Source: Eretmocerus hayati
Lineage: Eukaryota; Arthropoda; Insecta; Hymenoptera; Aphelinidae
Reading direction: 5' to 3'
Assembly (NCBI GenBank): GCA_029851415.1
Contig: CM056744.1
Location: forward strand, 117,274,838 to 117,338,837
Length of the DNA: 64,000 bases
Part shown: positions 1-12,702 of the stretch, one piece after another
How the letters are laid out: each line of letters opens with the position of its first letter
Numbering within the stretch: the stretch's first letter is position 1
The notes under the pieces: generated by a model
Told to the model about the DNA's origin: nothing
Database searches by the model: none
What the model saw: only the letters and a program-made list of their open reading frames with translations
Position numbers and translations under genes: made by a program

Positions 1-13
1 TTCTTTTTTGCAG

Positions 14-1956
14 AAAAGAGAAAAGCTTTTGAAGCAAAAAGAAAAGGTCACTATCGAGAGTGGGAAGCTGTGCAACTAGCCCGCAAAAAGCTGCTAGAAG
101 AAGAAGATGAAGATGATGATGAAGATCAAGGAACAGCTCATGGTGTTGATCTAGATGATAAGAAAATTGAGAAAGAGGATGATGATGACTTGGAAAATGA
201 ACAGGAAGATTGTGTTTCAAAAGACAAGTGCGTGCTATCGAGTGAGAATTGAACATGTATCAATATGGTGCCATGGCAATAATAGCGTAATATCATTCAT
301 AGCTCAAAAGCTTTTGCTAGACCTTTTTTTCAACTTTTTTTTGTTGATTCATTCATTTTCATCAATTAGGTATGTTTTTTGTCTCAAAAAAGTTCAGAGG
401 AAATTTATTTCCATTAAATACACTAAAATTGGTTAGATTTTGAGATATGGAATTTCCAAACTTCATATCCATCAATTTTGAATTTTTCATAATTTATTCT
501 GAATACGATTATTCATATTTTCTATTTATCAGTGCCAAAAAGTTTTTTCTCAAAGTTATAATGATTCGTAATATGGAGTGATTGAAAGAGAAGGGTCTTT
601 CCAGGATCTTGCAATTGAAAGTTTTTTCCTTATGACTCTCATATTTCTTACGTGACATCAATTATAAGATAAGAAAGATGGTAATGAATCCTCTGTATAA
701 AACCAGCCACAGCAAAAAGTTGTTATGCTGCGATGATAATATGGTCTCAATTCTCTTGAATCAGGATATCAACTTAATTTGCCTTTAAAATTCGGGCTAA
801 TGCCTAGAATTGAGTTTCTAAAAGTCTGCTGATTTGTTCTCGGAGAACATGAAAAAGTACTTCCCGATTCGAGGTCGAGATCACTGGTTTCCGCATTTCA
901 AGTATTTCTTCCGAAAACAGTAGCGAGAGAGCAAAAACCATCCCGTCCGAGTATCAAAGGTACATATCGGTCGGTTGAACGCAAAGAAAAGCGAATTTCC
1001 GGGCTCAAAACACTGATTTACGGTCGGCTGATCGAATTATAATCATCACTTTACAATCAAAATTCGCAATGATGATGCTGGTAACTTTCTTGGAATGAAG
1101 AACTTCCTTCAAATTCGGCCTACGGTTACATACTTACATAATTGCAGGATTCAAATTACGAAATCTTCTTAATTCAATGACACTAAATGAGTATTCACCA
1201 GTTTGATAATGAATTTGTGATTATATTTACAGTTTTTACAGAAAAAGCTCGCTTAAATTTTACATTACAAGCTTTGTATATTGTATAGCTTCTTAGATTA
1301 TTTCTGTAGAACGCTTGTAATAACATAACTGACTATAAGCTACGTATTGAAATCTGAATTATAGCTTTTTGGATGATTGTACAATAGAATTGAAGTATCT
1401 GAAACTCGTCCACTAGTAACAGAGTGTACTATGCATTGATATCTTCCATGTAAATGAAGATCATAAGAAAACACCAAATCAAACACGAATGATATCAAAA
1501 TACTGCTGTTTCTCAAGTATAGTGAAAATTTTTGAAACAGAACAGCCACAACAAGTGATTTCTTGTTGAGTAATTCTCTATAGTTGTAAATAAGAAAAAA
1601 CTCACTACCATATTCATAATCAGCACTTATGCTTCTCTTCAGTTTCAAAAAAAGGACTATAATTGGAGTTCAATGTTTATTGTGGTATAGCTAGTGATAT
1701 CTAGGCAGCAAAAGTATATGTAGAATACTATGTACCAAATTTCACTGTGAGTGATAGAGAAAAGTACTTTGAAGTGATTGTTGATTTTAGTAATATGATC
1801 TATTGTGTAAGGTGATACTTTTTCCCTTTGTATACTGAGGATTAATCATAAAATTTTTCATCTTCCAACAGAAAATATAAAATCAAAAGTAAGCGGGAGA
1901 AAACCGGTCATAAGAATGGATGTTGTTCATGTGTGAAGAAAAAAGTGAAGAAGTAA
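14..1956 (+). CDS. PPP1R2: Protein phosphatase inhibitor 2 (PPP1R2/I-2), 3' part
   Basis: Partial gene: the 5' exons lie before the window. Two exons are seen, 14-227 and 1872-1956, joined by a GT-AG intron; the phase-2 join gives an open frame ending at TAA 1954-1956. The first exon reads KRKAFEAKRKGHYREWEAV then QLARKKLL and an acidic tract. This matches the I-2 helix (FExKRKxHYNE...LARxL) that lies over the PP1 active site, followed by its usual acidic tail. Known role of the family: an unstructured cytosolic and nuclear inhibitor and chaperone of protein phosphatase 1. The short last exon encodes a basic, Cys-rich tail (GCCSCVKKKVKK) that is not typical of vertebrate I-2. The gene converges on METTL17, with 177 bp between the two stops. 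Family identity is firm; the last exon rests on splice phase and open frame only. Confidence 0.82.
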
Positions 1957-2133
1957 GATCATGAAAGACTATTCGATATTATGAACGACCTGAAATCAAG
2001 TTCATTGACAAAGATTCATGTAAATATCATATTTTGACTTATTCTCAAATTATATATGTACAAATTTCGTAAATAGAAATTATTCCTTTGAAAATTATTG
2101 GTCAGTTTTGATTTGAATATAGTCCTATGAGTT

Positions 2134-4346
2134 TCATTTTTCGTTATTAAATGTTGCACCAGGGTCTTTAAGAGTTGAGACTTCCACTTCTTCGGTTTGT
2201 CCGAGTTCGTCATCCGACTCTTCGTCGTTCGTTTCTGTGGAAGGCGAATTTTGATCGCATACACCGTTTGACATTTCATCAGGAGACTTTGGTTTTATTG
2301 CGAGCCTAGCCCCCCAACGAGTTGCTTTGGCACATCTGTACAGAAGTCTAAAAATCGAAACGCAGAAGTCATACAAAAGCAATCATTGGAATTCTAAATA
2401 TGCATTTCATACATGTTATTAAAAGTATACAACAAACCTTCCATCCCTTCCTGGGCTGAAAACTACTTCTTCTAAGTTTCCATCCGGGGTACAAAAACGA
2501 CATCGTACGTGTTTTGATCGGAGTAGAGTAGGTCCCACGCATCGATGCCAACTGTCTTCTTCTTTTCGTACACCTGTAAATTTGTATGTCTACAAATTAA
2601 CCAGGCTCAGTGGAAATTCATTGATAAGTTTGATTGTGGACAAGTTCGAACGTTATGGGTATATGCGTTCAAATGACTAGTTCAGTACTATTCAAGATTC
2701 GTGCACAAATCATCCATTGACCAGTAAGCAGAAGAGTTATGTATGTGGAACGATTATACATACTTTTTTTGAGCACAACATACGAAAATAGTTCATTCTT
2801 GGTTTCATTAGATCCCAATAGTCTTAAGGGTCGATATTGTACCAAAAAGTTGCATGGGATTCTGTCAGCTCCCTTTCTTTTTGGGCATGGTAAATCGTGA
2901 GGACACTAAAAGATGATATCAACTTAGCCAGTTAAAATATATCAACATTGCGTTATTTGACTTACAGGAGCAAAAGTGAAATAATCAGATTTGTCGATTT
3001 TTTCCATCACATGTCTAATGAAATCGCGGGCTTCATTTACCAACTGTAAAAAGAGACATACTTGAAATATATCTTAATAGATAGTGATAATGGTAATATA
3101 CCAAAGATCACTACATACTGTGAAACCTGCATAAGAACCTTGTTCCACAATAACTAGGTACTTGTTTGTCTTTCTCCATAATTTTGCCAGAACTTCCAAG
3201 CGATTCTTTGCATTAGGTAATTCCATCAGGGAGAACGCACTTACAACAATGTCAGATTTGAGCTGAAGTAAAAATTGAATGAATCTTATTCAAAAACTTC
3301 TCTCTCTTCAACTTCATTCGGTTTCAAACTCACATTAGAAACTGGCAGGTACTGTCTGTAATATACTCCTTTAACTTGTGTTGGAGAGGACTTGTTAACT
3401 TTTTGAGCAAGATCGCTAATTTTTTCAGAGATATCAATACCGGTATATTCAGTAATACTTTTCCAAGTTTCATTGGCAGCCCTAAAGATGAAATTTTCAA
3501 ACATTAATTTCACACTAAAATACTCTTTTTTGGAGTAAATTGTTTCTCAAAATATTTGGGATTATAATTCTGACCATAAAACACTTCCAACCCCTGATCC
3601 AAAATCAAATATAGTTGTTGGTTTAAACTCAGGATCTCGCACTTGTATTTCACTGAAAATCCTACTCAAAACAGCATATTCTGGTGCACCTCGTGTTACC
3701 ATGTACAAAGAGCTTCTAAAGTCATCATAATCTAATGCTTTCCAAGAGAATACTTTTTCTTTAAGTTTTTTATACGCCTTTCCTTTAATCTTCTTGCGAG
3801 TTTCGTAAAGTTCATCTTCTGACAACTGATTCACCTGGTCTCCCAACATATCAGCCTCAATATCTAAATATTTCTGCTTGAGCTGGTGTTCTTCGAGTGG
3901 TAACCGTCGGCTGAATAGATAATTGGAAAATTTCTTATGCTGCTTCAAAACTTCGTCTTTATAATCTATGGCAAGATACAATCGTTATCTTCAGGAACAC
4001 AATTTTGCATACTCTATATATCATTGAACATCATTTTCCTCACCATCAAGATTTTCATTCATGGCTTCAACTATCCATTCTGGAATGTTAATTAATTTTT
4101 TCTTGATCACTCCTGGATGAGCCCTAGGTTTCACTAGCTCTTCGTCGATCCTTTTTTGGAGATCATCCTCAAGTTTGAACCTCGTTTTCACAGTTATCTA
4201 CAGAAAATGGAAACGGATTCACTAGCTGTTAGAGATCAGAATATTTATAGTAGAAAGATAGTATGATGTGCAGTTACCCATCGGACTTGTAAACTCGGTA
4301 TTCTCAATTTCTGAATCAGAGCTGATGTTTTAGTTATCTTTTCCAT
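2134..4346 (-). CDS. METTL17: Methyltransferase-like protein 17, mitochondrial (Rsm22 family)
   Basis: Nine exons on the minus strand: 4346-4278, 4197-4044, 3965-3575, 3481-3334, 3262-3119, 3043-2966, 2905-2764, 2573-2438 and 2347-2134. They sum to 1476 bases (491 aa), in frame throughout. The family acts on the mitochondrial small ribosomal subunit and is needed for mitochondrial translation. Visible features: a short basic N-terminus suited to mitochondrial import; a Rossmann-type SAM motif I (FDFGSGVGSVLW) in exon 3; a CPHDLPCP cysteine cluster with further Cys downstream; an RCRFC pair; and the family C-terminal block LLYRCAKATRWGARL. The cysteines fit the iron-sulfur site described for this family. 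After that block comes an acidic, low-complexity tail of about 60 residues that I do not recognise. The start is the first ATG, 485 bp from the divergent C9orf78/TLS1 start. Identity is strong. Confidence 0.92.
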
Positions 4347-4831
4347 TTTGGAGGACAGATCATACAAGAAATCAATGGAAAAGCTCCCTGTTTAGATTAT
4401 TAATCAACACTACATCAATTTTACTCTTGGATCTCGAAATAAAAACTATGGGGAATCGCGTCACATGAGATCACCTTAACAGTTGAAGAAAATCTGTTAA
4501 TCATAACTAAAACTGTACATTAGCAACGGATTAGGGAATAAGAGAAGATATTTTCATACAAAACTGAGGAAAAGTAACGCAAATAAAACGATATCCCCTT
4601 TCTAACCGGCACTTTCACGGTTCCACCTCGTTTTTCCGCGTGGTGATCTCGTTCCGCAGCGGTGGGCTAGCAGAAGACATCAGCGTCGTATGTTGAGTTA
4701 GGTTGAGTTAGGTAGATTGTTTTTATTTTCGGGCTGATTTTACAGCCTTGTACAGCCTGTTGCAGACTCCCAATTAAACTCTATCTTATTGTCTCTATAT
4801 TATCAAAGCAAGATCTAATTAAAATAAAATA
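4347..4831. promoter_or_regulatory. Divergent promoter region, METTL17 / C9orf78
   Basis: These 485 bp separate the two start codons, which face away from each other, so both promoters must lie here or in 5' UTR introns. The stretch around 4600-4690 is locally GC-richer (CCGGCACTTTCACGG and a CCGCAGCGG run). Two direct copies of TTGAGTTAGG occur at about 4693-4712. No clear TATA box was seen. Inference only. Confidence 0.5.
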
Positions 4832-6341
4832 ATGTCGAGTGCCGACGAAGCATCAACAAAAATTGAATTCAAAAAGAAGAGCCGGAAACCTCTGAGAAAA
4901 AGGCGAAATTCTTCAGATGAGGAGAGTGACAAGGGTGAAGAACAGGATTCTGAATTTAGGTGAGTATTTTTGTTCATTCTTTACCACGATCATTCTGTTC
5001 AATGAAAAAATTTCAAGTTAATAATGATCTCAGGTCAAAGCTGGAAGAACTGAAAACAATACAGAAACTAAGAGAACGGCCCAAAGGCGTGAACATTGTT
5101 GGTTTGGCTTTGGGTGAGACAGTGAGCTCGAGCAACACCATAGCCGTGAGTTCCTGTTTTGGAGTAATCAGTAATTTTTCAGGGTCGATTTTCCATAATT
5201 ACTGATTCATACACCTCAATTTACTTCTTACAGTCTGATCCATTCAATGTAAAAACTGGGGGGATGGTGAATATGGCTGCATTGAAAAATAATCAAGTTC
5301 AACAAGATGATGCTTATGACACTGGCATTGGTACACAATTTAATGCAGAAACGAACAAACGAGATGAAGATGAAGAGATGTGTGTAGTTTGATCTTCAAA
5401 ATTGTCCAAAAGCATTTTTGTACTATGCCTGGCATCATTCTCTTTATCTGAATTCTAGGGTGAGATATATCGAGGAGGAACTTTTGAAAAGAAAACACAA
5501 GAAAGGTGTTAAGCATGATGAAGAGGATAGCAAAGAAAAAGTAACTTATTGTTCACCAGAAGAAGCTGCACTTCAAGCTGTACCAGAGCATTTGAGGCAG
5601 AGCACTAGTCACAAGAGCGAAGAAATGTTATCCAATCAAATGTTATCAGGCATTCCTGAGGTGGACCTAGGAATTGAGTAAGTTCTGTTCTTGAATCACG
5701 TAGTGTTTTGATGGATCCCCATATGAGGGGCTAGGAATGGTAACTTCCATAACATGGATGTTGTTTTTCCATCCTAAGCCTAGGTAACGATAGGATAAAA
5801 ATATTGTTTGGAAGCAAAAACTATCTGTACTGAGTATCGAACTCTATTTTGCTGGTCCAGATAAAAAATTAGAGCTTAGCCGCCTAGATGATGGAAACGA
5901 CAATCAAGTTCTAAAATATGTTATTTAAATGTTTCCAGGGCAAAAATACGTAACATAGAAGCTACTGAAGAGGCAAAATTGAGACTAATTTGGGATAGAC
6001 ACAGGAAGAAAGATGGCCCATCTCAGTTTGTTCCAACAAATATGGCTGTCAACTTTGTGCAACACAATAGATGTAAGTGTTCCAAGTCCATTTAATCTTG
6101 ATCATTGTTCCCATAATTTTATTTTCTCTTTTTCTTGAATAGTAGCCATACTCTTTTCTCATGACAAATCCATTAACTTCTTACAGTCAACATCGATGAT
6201 GCAGGAGCTCAAAAGAAAAAGCAAGAAGCAAGGGTCAAGAAAGATCCCGTACCAAGTCAAGAAAAGCGCAAGGGCAATGATGAGAAAGCAACTGATGACT
6301 ACCACTATGAACGATTTAAGAAGCAATTCAGGCGCTTCTGA
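4832..6341 (+). CDS. C9orf78: C9orf78/TLS1 homolog (telomere length and silencing protein 1 family)
   Basis: Six exons: 4832-4959, 5034-5145, 5234-5379, 5459-5677, 5939-6072 and 6187-6341. They total 894 bases (297 aa; the human protein is 289). The N-terminus is very basic and acidic-serine rich (KKKSRKPLRKRRNSSDEESD). It is followed by the family signature RERPKGVNIVGLALGE, a conserved YIEEELLKRK helix (human YIETELKKRKG), and a basic C-terminus ending YHYERFKKQFRRF. The human protein, also called HCA59, is a nuclear spliceosome-associated factor; the fission yeast relative Tls1 affects splicing of telomere and silencing factors. The protein is largely unstructured and has no enzyme motif. 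The start is the first ATG after an AT-rich leader. It is divergent from METTL17. Confidence 0.9.
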
Positions 6342-7114
6342 TGGCTGTCTGTGACAAGATCCTACTGTTCCATGTAAACTAGAGATATCAGAATTCTTCT
6401 GGTTTGTTTTATTCATTTAATTTTGTAAATATGTATAAAAGCAGTCCTATACTAGATTTGATTGAGGTTTTAACCATTTTTATCGACTAACTCTTTCTTG
6501 TTCAAACACATCTATCTTTTCAGAGTCAGTGAAGAAAAAATTCCATTCAAATCAAATTTGTAATAATTCACGAATCACAAATTCAAATTCTGAGGCATTG
6601 ATTCTTTAACTATTGTTTATCTTAAATTTAGAGGAATCTGATCATTTTCCCCGTGAGGTAATTTTAAAAAAGTGAATTGAGATTCATTTGAGAGAAAAAT
6701 ACATGCTTGATAATTTTATTGATTAAAATTCAAATTTCAATGTTTCACACGTTCTTATCGAAAAAGATACTTGTTCCAACAGAAGCAAAAAAATAGCAAT
6801 AAAAAAATAGAGAGAATCTATTAGTATAGCGGTCGCCGCCGACGTCATACACGCATACCGCCGTGCCGTGTTGGTGTGCGTGTCCGCGGCGCGTGCGTTC
6901 CACGGACGACGGCATGTTACGGCGTCTTCATCACATCAGTCCATCGGATCGGGTGAACTATCATTTATTTAGGACGGAGTTGGCAGCTCTATAATATAAT
7001 ACGCAGTTTTCCCGTGTAAGCGCGGGTCCACGCCTATCAAAAGTGCGTCATCTCCGACAGTAGTCGTGCTCTGCTCAAATTGTCATTATTAAATTTTTGC
7101 CAGCAACTGCAAAA
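6342..7114. promoter_or_regulatory. Intergenic region with GC-rich flotillin-1 promoter
   Basis: From 6342 to about 6820 the sequence is AT-rich with nothing recognisable beyond presumed 3' UTR. From about 6830 to 6960 it becomes strongly CpG-rich, unlike its surroundings, and contains CGACGTCA, a near-match to a CRE. This sits 150-280 bp upstream of the flotillin-1 ATG and is the likely core promoter. No TATA box was found at a sensible distance. Confidence 0.5.
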
Positions 7115-10100
7115 ATGTCGTGCGGCTTCGTCACCTGCGGACCCAACGAAGCTCTCGTTGTCTCGGGTAAGCTCGCCTGCATCGATTGATTGATTTCCAT
7201 TCTTATCACCTCGTATCTACTACACCTGCTTGCGCTTGATTAGCCACTTGTACAAACCTCTAATTCTATCATGGGCGCGACCGGTCCCGTGATTAGATTT
7301 TATGGATTCCGGCATTGCGTATACTTTTTTTTCTACTTCTGCTGGGAACCCAATGCTTTTGAAGGCTCGAAGCTGTCAGATTCACAGTTCATGCATGCTT
7401 GTGCTCTTGCCCGATTGAAGATTGAAATGATTTCCAGAGCTCGACTTCTCGGAGAGTGCCAAGATTCAGGCAACTTGTCATTTGTTATAAATCATGCAAG
7501 CTCCATCGTTATGTGTCAATTTCCTTAGAACTCAGGAGACATTCCCCACTGCAATAGCATGGGATGATTTTTTTATTTGATTGCTTTCAATTTACAAATT
7601 AACATAGAATAATAATCATGGTTTGTAGGATGCTGCTATGGGAAACCACTCTTGATACCCGGTGGCAGAGTGTTTGTTTGGCCTCTGGTCCAGCAAGTTC
7701 AGAAGTGAGTGTTTGTCCACAGAATATTCATGAGAGTTGTGATTTGATTTCATCCATCTAATGCTTGTCATGATTATTACAGAATCTCTCTGAATACGAT
7801 GACGCTCCAAGTTGAAAGTCCAACTGTGTATACTTCCCAAGGTGTACCAATATCTGTCACTGGTATTGCGCAGGTAAGACTTCTGGATTTGGATATTAGA
7901 TTATTTCTAAATCTCTAATTTGAGCATGTCATCATGGATTCACTCCTGTCACAGGTAAAAATCCAAGGGCAGAATGAAGAAATGCTATCAACAGCTTGTG
8001 AACAATTTCTAGGAAAATCAGAACAGGAAATTCATGACATCGCTTTGGTCACTTTAGAAGGTCACCAACGTGCAATAATGGGTAGAATGACAGTGGAGGT
8101 AATTGTATTTGGTTTTGCTATCCATATGCAGGGTGTATGATTCTAAATTATGAAGTTACTATGTTACAGGAAATTTACAAAGATCGCAAGAAGTTTAGCC
8201 GAGAAGTCTTTGAAGTAGCTAGTAGTGATCTTGTCAACATGGGGATCACTGTGGTCTCATATACACTGAAAGATATAAGAGATGAAGAGGTGAGTTTTTT
8301 GCCTGATTTTTTTTACCAATATCCAGTTTTAAGATAACAAAGTAGCTTATAACACATCAAATTCATTTTCTAACATCATCATCTAGTAGAAAATATGCAG
8401 TTTGCTTGAAAAAAGACCCTCTCTAAGTATGAGCATACAGGCTGCTTTGAATTTGTTCATCAATAGAAATTTTGCAATAGATTTTTGATTTAAGCAATTA
8501 ACAATCCTAAAATTACAAAATATCTTTGTTTTGCTACTTACAGGGGGCAAAGGTATGTTGAATTTTGATTTACCTCTAGTTGTGTATTTTGTAGGCACTA
8601 TTCAGCACAACTGGATGAAGAAGCTTCAATAGATTTAGGAATGAGGAGAATACTTATTGCAGACAATGCTTTACTTATTCAGTTATAGGTTTTGATGTGA
8701 TTCCATTTAGTCATGTGAATGTTGTAGCTTACTAAATACCCCATTATAGTTACTTTCCACGTCGTCGCCGAGCATTTGAATTTACTTTGATTTATTTCAA
8801 GTTTGTCGTTGATGCTTGCCAATTATAAATTCCCTTTTCTTGGTATTTTTTGCATGTTGGTCTCTGAATAATGATAATAATCGTATCAAAAATTTGGACG
8901 GAATCAATCAAACAGTTGACTATTCACAAGAAATTGCTGATATTCGACATAAGTTTAGAAGAGTTGATTGTGACTGATTTCTGAACCCACTTGATCAAAT
9001 TACAGCCCCCTTTTTGACTTTTGTATAATATTTTACCCATTTTTGATCCCTTTAAATATGGCTTAAAATATGGCTTTTGGAATCTACCGTAATCCTAAAG
9101 TTTCTATCCCACGTGCTTCAGAATTCTCATTGAGGCAATAAGGTACCATATGAGCAATATTAACTAATTTACCATCAAAATTTCTCTCAAGGCGCGGAAG
9201 ATGTATGAAACTTGAATCATAAAATCCATTGCCAGAGATAGAAAATTGATCTCTATATAATTCCGGATACTCACTCGAGCAAACGTGTATGTCAATCGAA
9301 TTTCAATCACGATGAAGTCGTTATAATTTCAACTCCAAACTTACAAAAAAGCATTTGCGCTAATCGGACCAAATTATTAAATTATCAACACGCATCCACA
9401 TGTGCACAGCTACTTTTTGAAAGTGTCATTATTCGGAACAATCACGAAATTCCAGGAAAAATAACTTCTTTCTGAATACAGAGAAGAATAATTCAATAGC
9501 AACATTTCCCGGAAGTGGTCAAAATTACTTCAAATTCAAATCGCACGAAAATAATAATTGTTTATTGCGAAGAAAAATATACTGTTGCCTCTGAGTTTGG
9601 TAGATCTACAAGTGCCTAGTCCTCATCTTCAGGGAATCTGTATTGTCAATTTCAGGGTTACTTGAAAGCTCTTGGTATGGCAAGAACAGCCGAGGTAAAA
9701 CGAGACGCAAGGATCGGCGAGGCGGAGGCTCGCAGAGATGCTCAAATTCGAGAAGCTATCGCTGAGGAGCAGAGAATGGCTGCGCGTTTCTTGAACGACA
9801 CCGAAATTGCCAAGGCGCAAAGAGATTTTGAACTCAAGAAAGCTGCTTACGACGTCGAAGTTCAGACCAAGGTTTGTTCAAACTTTGATTTTTGTAAGAC
9901 GAGATCTTATTTACTCGCGAACGAGATGTATAGAATCAGAACGCATAATGATACATTTGTTATCATACCTGACTCACTTTTAGATCAAAATTTTTACAAA
10001 CGTTTCGATACTTGACTGAATTTTCTTCTTGATTTTATAGAAAGCAGAAGCTGAGATGGCTTTCGAGCTTCAAGCTGCTAAAACTAAACAGCGAATTATG

Positions 10101-11005
10101 GAGGAGCAGATGCAGGTAAAAGTCGTAGAGCGTGGTCAGGAAATTGCTGTTCAAGAACAAGAAAAAATGCGACGAGAGAAGGAATTGGAAGCCACCGTTC
10201 GACGTCCCGCAGATGCCGAAAAATACAGGTAAAACTCGCTCTGTCGTCGATGTCAATTTCTAGTATTCAAAGTTGGAATATTATTTACAAAATGTGATTA
10301 ACGCAAACTGTAGGCTGGAGAAAATGGCTGAAGCAAATAAACTCAGAACTGTAATCGAAGCGGAGGCAGAAGCTGAGGCAATCAAAATTCGCGGGGAGGC
10401 CGAGGCTCAGGCAATCCAAGCTAAGGCCAAGGCAGAAGCTGAACAAATGGCCAAGAAGGCAGCTGCTTGGAATGAATATAAGAGCGCTGCTATGATTGAT
10501 ATGATGCTTGAGACTTTACCGAAGGTACGTTTTTTTGAAGTCTTCCGAGAAATTTATAAAATGTTGCAAATATTTGTCGACGAAAAATGGCTTTTATCGG
10601 CGACATTTGCGCAATGTTTTTTTTCAAACATCCGATTAAAAATACTAGTGAATCATTGAGGAGTAACATATTTTTTCTATTATTCAGGTCGCTGCTGAAG
10701 TAGCGGCTCCTCTTTCTCAAGCAAAGAAGATCACTATGGTATCAAGTGGCAATGGACAGGTTGGAGCTGAAAAACTGACGGAAGAAGTCTTGAACATTGT
10801 TACGCGAGTTCCAGAGCTCGTGAAAAGCATGACCGGCGTAGATATAGCAAAAGTATGTGTTCAAAGCCACTGACCCATACCACAAAAAAGACGCGGAAAA
10901 TGCTTGTCTGGAGAAAATTCGCTAAATCGGCAAAATCCTCAACTGCCCAATGAAGATACTAACTCTTCTGTTTCTACTTCTTTTCAGTCCGTACACGCAG
11001 CGTAA
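7115..11005 (+). CDS. Flo1: Flotillin-1 (reggie-2)
   Basis: Ten exons: 7115-7166, 7629-7704, 7783-7873, 7955-8098, 8170-8289, 9656-9871, 10041-10228, 10314-10524, 10688-10852 and 10988-11005. They give 426 aa, the length I recall for insect flotillin-1. It begins [18 protein letters not shown], with N-terminal cysteines suitable for palmitoylation. An SPFH/PHB domain fills the first half ([39 protein letters not shown]). The second half is the flotillin coiled coil with Glu-Ala repeats ([19 protein letters not shown]). The last exon is only six codons, ending SVHAA, as in flotillin-1. The family forms hetero-oligomers with flotillin-2 on the inner leaflet of the plasma membrane and endosomes, scaffolding microdomains and endocytosis. 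Intron 5 is long (1.37 kb). Identity is very strong. Confidence 0.96.
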
Positions 11006-12702
11006 AGAGCAGTGCCAAAAATGCCTTCAAATACCTATTTTTGACCTGTACAATGTTTCTTGCCACTTCTGCATTTTAGATTGCTCCACGAGATAACAAG
11101 CCACACGTGTCTACGAATCCATTGCGTCTAGATTATATCGACGTGATAGTTTAACTTGGTAATACCAAGATGATAATTTTTATGTTGTCGTTGTTATGAA
11201 AATATGTTGAATATTATCTGTTCGTAGGATCTAGCTTGTTCCCGAACAATAAGTGAATAATCTCGAGAAACATTGAAATTTGAAATTTTATTGACATAAA
11301 TGATCCAAAAAAGCAATTGAAATGATTACATCCGCCAAGAACTTCGTCGAGTACTTTCATTGACTGATAAGAACCTTTTCTTATACATTACATTTTGTTA
11401 CTGTCTAAAACATTTTGTGAAACGCTACTGCCATATGTTGACTCTTTCTGACTTGTATTGATCAAATGTATCGTTCATTCCTTTGAATGTCTTGTTATCA
11501 TCAGTGTATCTTAGCCAATATTGTGTACTGTAATAGTGTGCTCCATGAAACAATGTTTTCCCCAAGTCAAGTTGTACATATACATAACTGATTAAAATTA
11601 AACACTTCTTAATCAATTCCGTACATCGCAAGGTACGAAAAATTTCCAGTTTCATTTGTTTGCCAAGATTGTAATGAAATAATGATGCTCCCACGAGCCC
11701 GTTGAAATGTATTATTTCATGTAAGACACCAACATCAAACAAACGATGATTACACAGCTCTTGCAAAATCGTCGTTGGTATCAAACGTAAACGATTTTAT
11801 CCCTGGAGATGATGAGAAGAGAGTTTTTTGCGCCGATCCTAAACTCTTCTGAGCGTGGAAGAACATCAAGTATAATTGAGAACCATGGTCGGTTCTACTT
11901 CAAGATATTTTGTTCGCGAAGGTCGCATTCTTCAGCTATAAGTTGATTAAGACGAAACTATTTTTGCTCTTGAATGTATTCACGAATATTAGTAGCTTTC
12001 CATACGATAGTTTAGTGAATGAAAGTAAGAAACAAAGCCGCCCAATCACGTCATTGAATCAATGTCAATTTATTCTAGTCCCTAAGTTGAATATACTATA
12101 CAAATCATGTATCCTTATAATACTGCAGTTGCTGTAATTATCACACACGTGACAGATCTGTTTTGATCCCAATAATGAGAATCTTTAATCATTTTCGCCT
12201 TCCAAGCGCAACTTTGTACCGGATATTTTTTGTGCTCGGTCAACATTATTTACGATCTTTTTATTCATTTATTTACAGATGAACTGTATGTATTCAAAAT
12301 TTCTAAAATAGAATGAATGATAATCAAAGAAGAACCTCCCGATCTTTTCTAATGTCTGCACAGAAATGTATATGTCGTGAAATTAAATTGAAAATGTTTA
12401 AGTGTGGATTATCCCCTTATATATCGAGAGTTCTTCTCTTTCCATGAACCACACTTGGAGTGTTCTTCACTTGAAGTTTGTTGATAGCAAATAAGCACCT
12501 TGGAAAAGGTTCTAGAGAAACAAAAGAGCGGAGAGTGAACGCGCTAACCTAGTGAATATCACAGATGTGCAAGAATCGTCGGATTTAAGCTTGTATTTAA
12601 GAAGTTCGACCAATAAAAAATAGTCCATATATGAATTTTGTCTCGTTCGTGCTCATCTCCACTCATTGAAATCTTCAAATTCATCAAAAAAAAAGTGAAA
12701 AA
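11006..12702. other. Intergenic region, no gene seen
   Basis: This 1.7 kb between flotillin-1 and the ADP/ATP carrier is AT-rich. It holds presumed 3' UTR of flotillin-1 and the leader of the carrier. Reading frames up to 119 codons (11425-11784, minus) show no recognisable motif. A TTATATATCGAG sequence near 12416-12427 could be a TATA-like element for the carrier, about 280 bp upstream of its ATG. Confidence 0.5.

Noticed and set aside
4693..4716. TTAGG words resembling insect telomere repeat
   Set aside because: Only two copies within TTGAGTTAGG, in a promoter region; not a telomere tract.
8540..8640. Possible extra flotillin-1 exon in intron 5
   Set aside because: Splice-like sites are present, but flotillin-1 is contiguous between exons 5 and 6 (DIRDEE to GYLKALG) with nothing missing.
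11425..11784. 119-codon minus frame between flotillin-1 and the ADP/ATP carrier
   Set aside because: No motif, AT-rich composition like its surroundings, no splice or family support.
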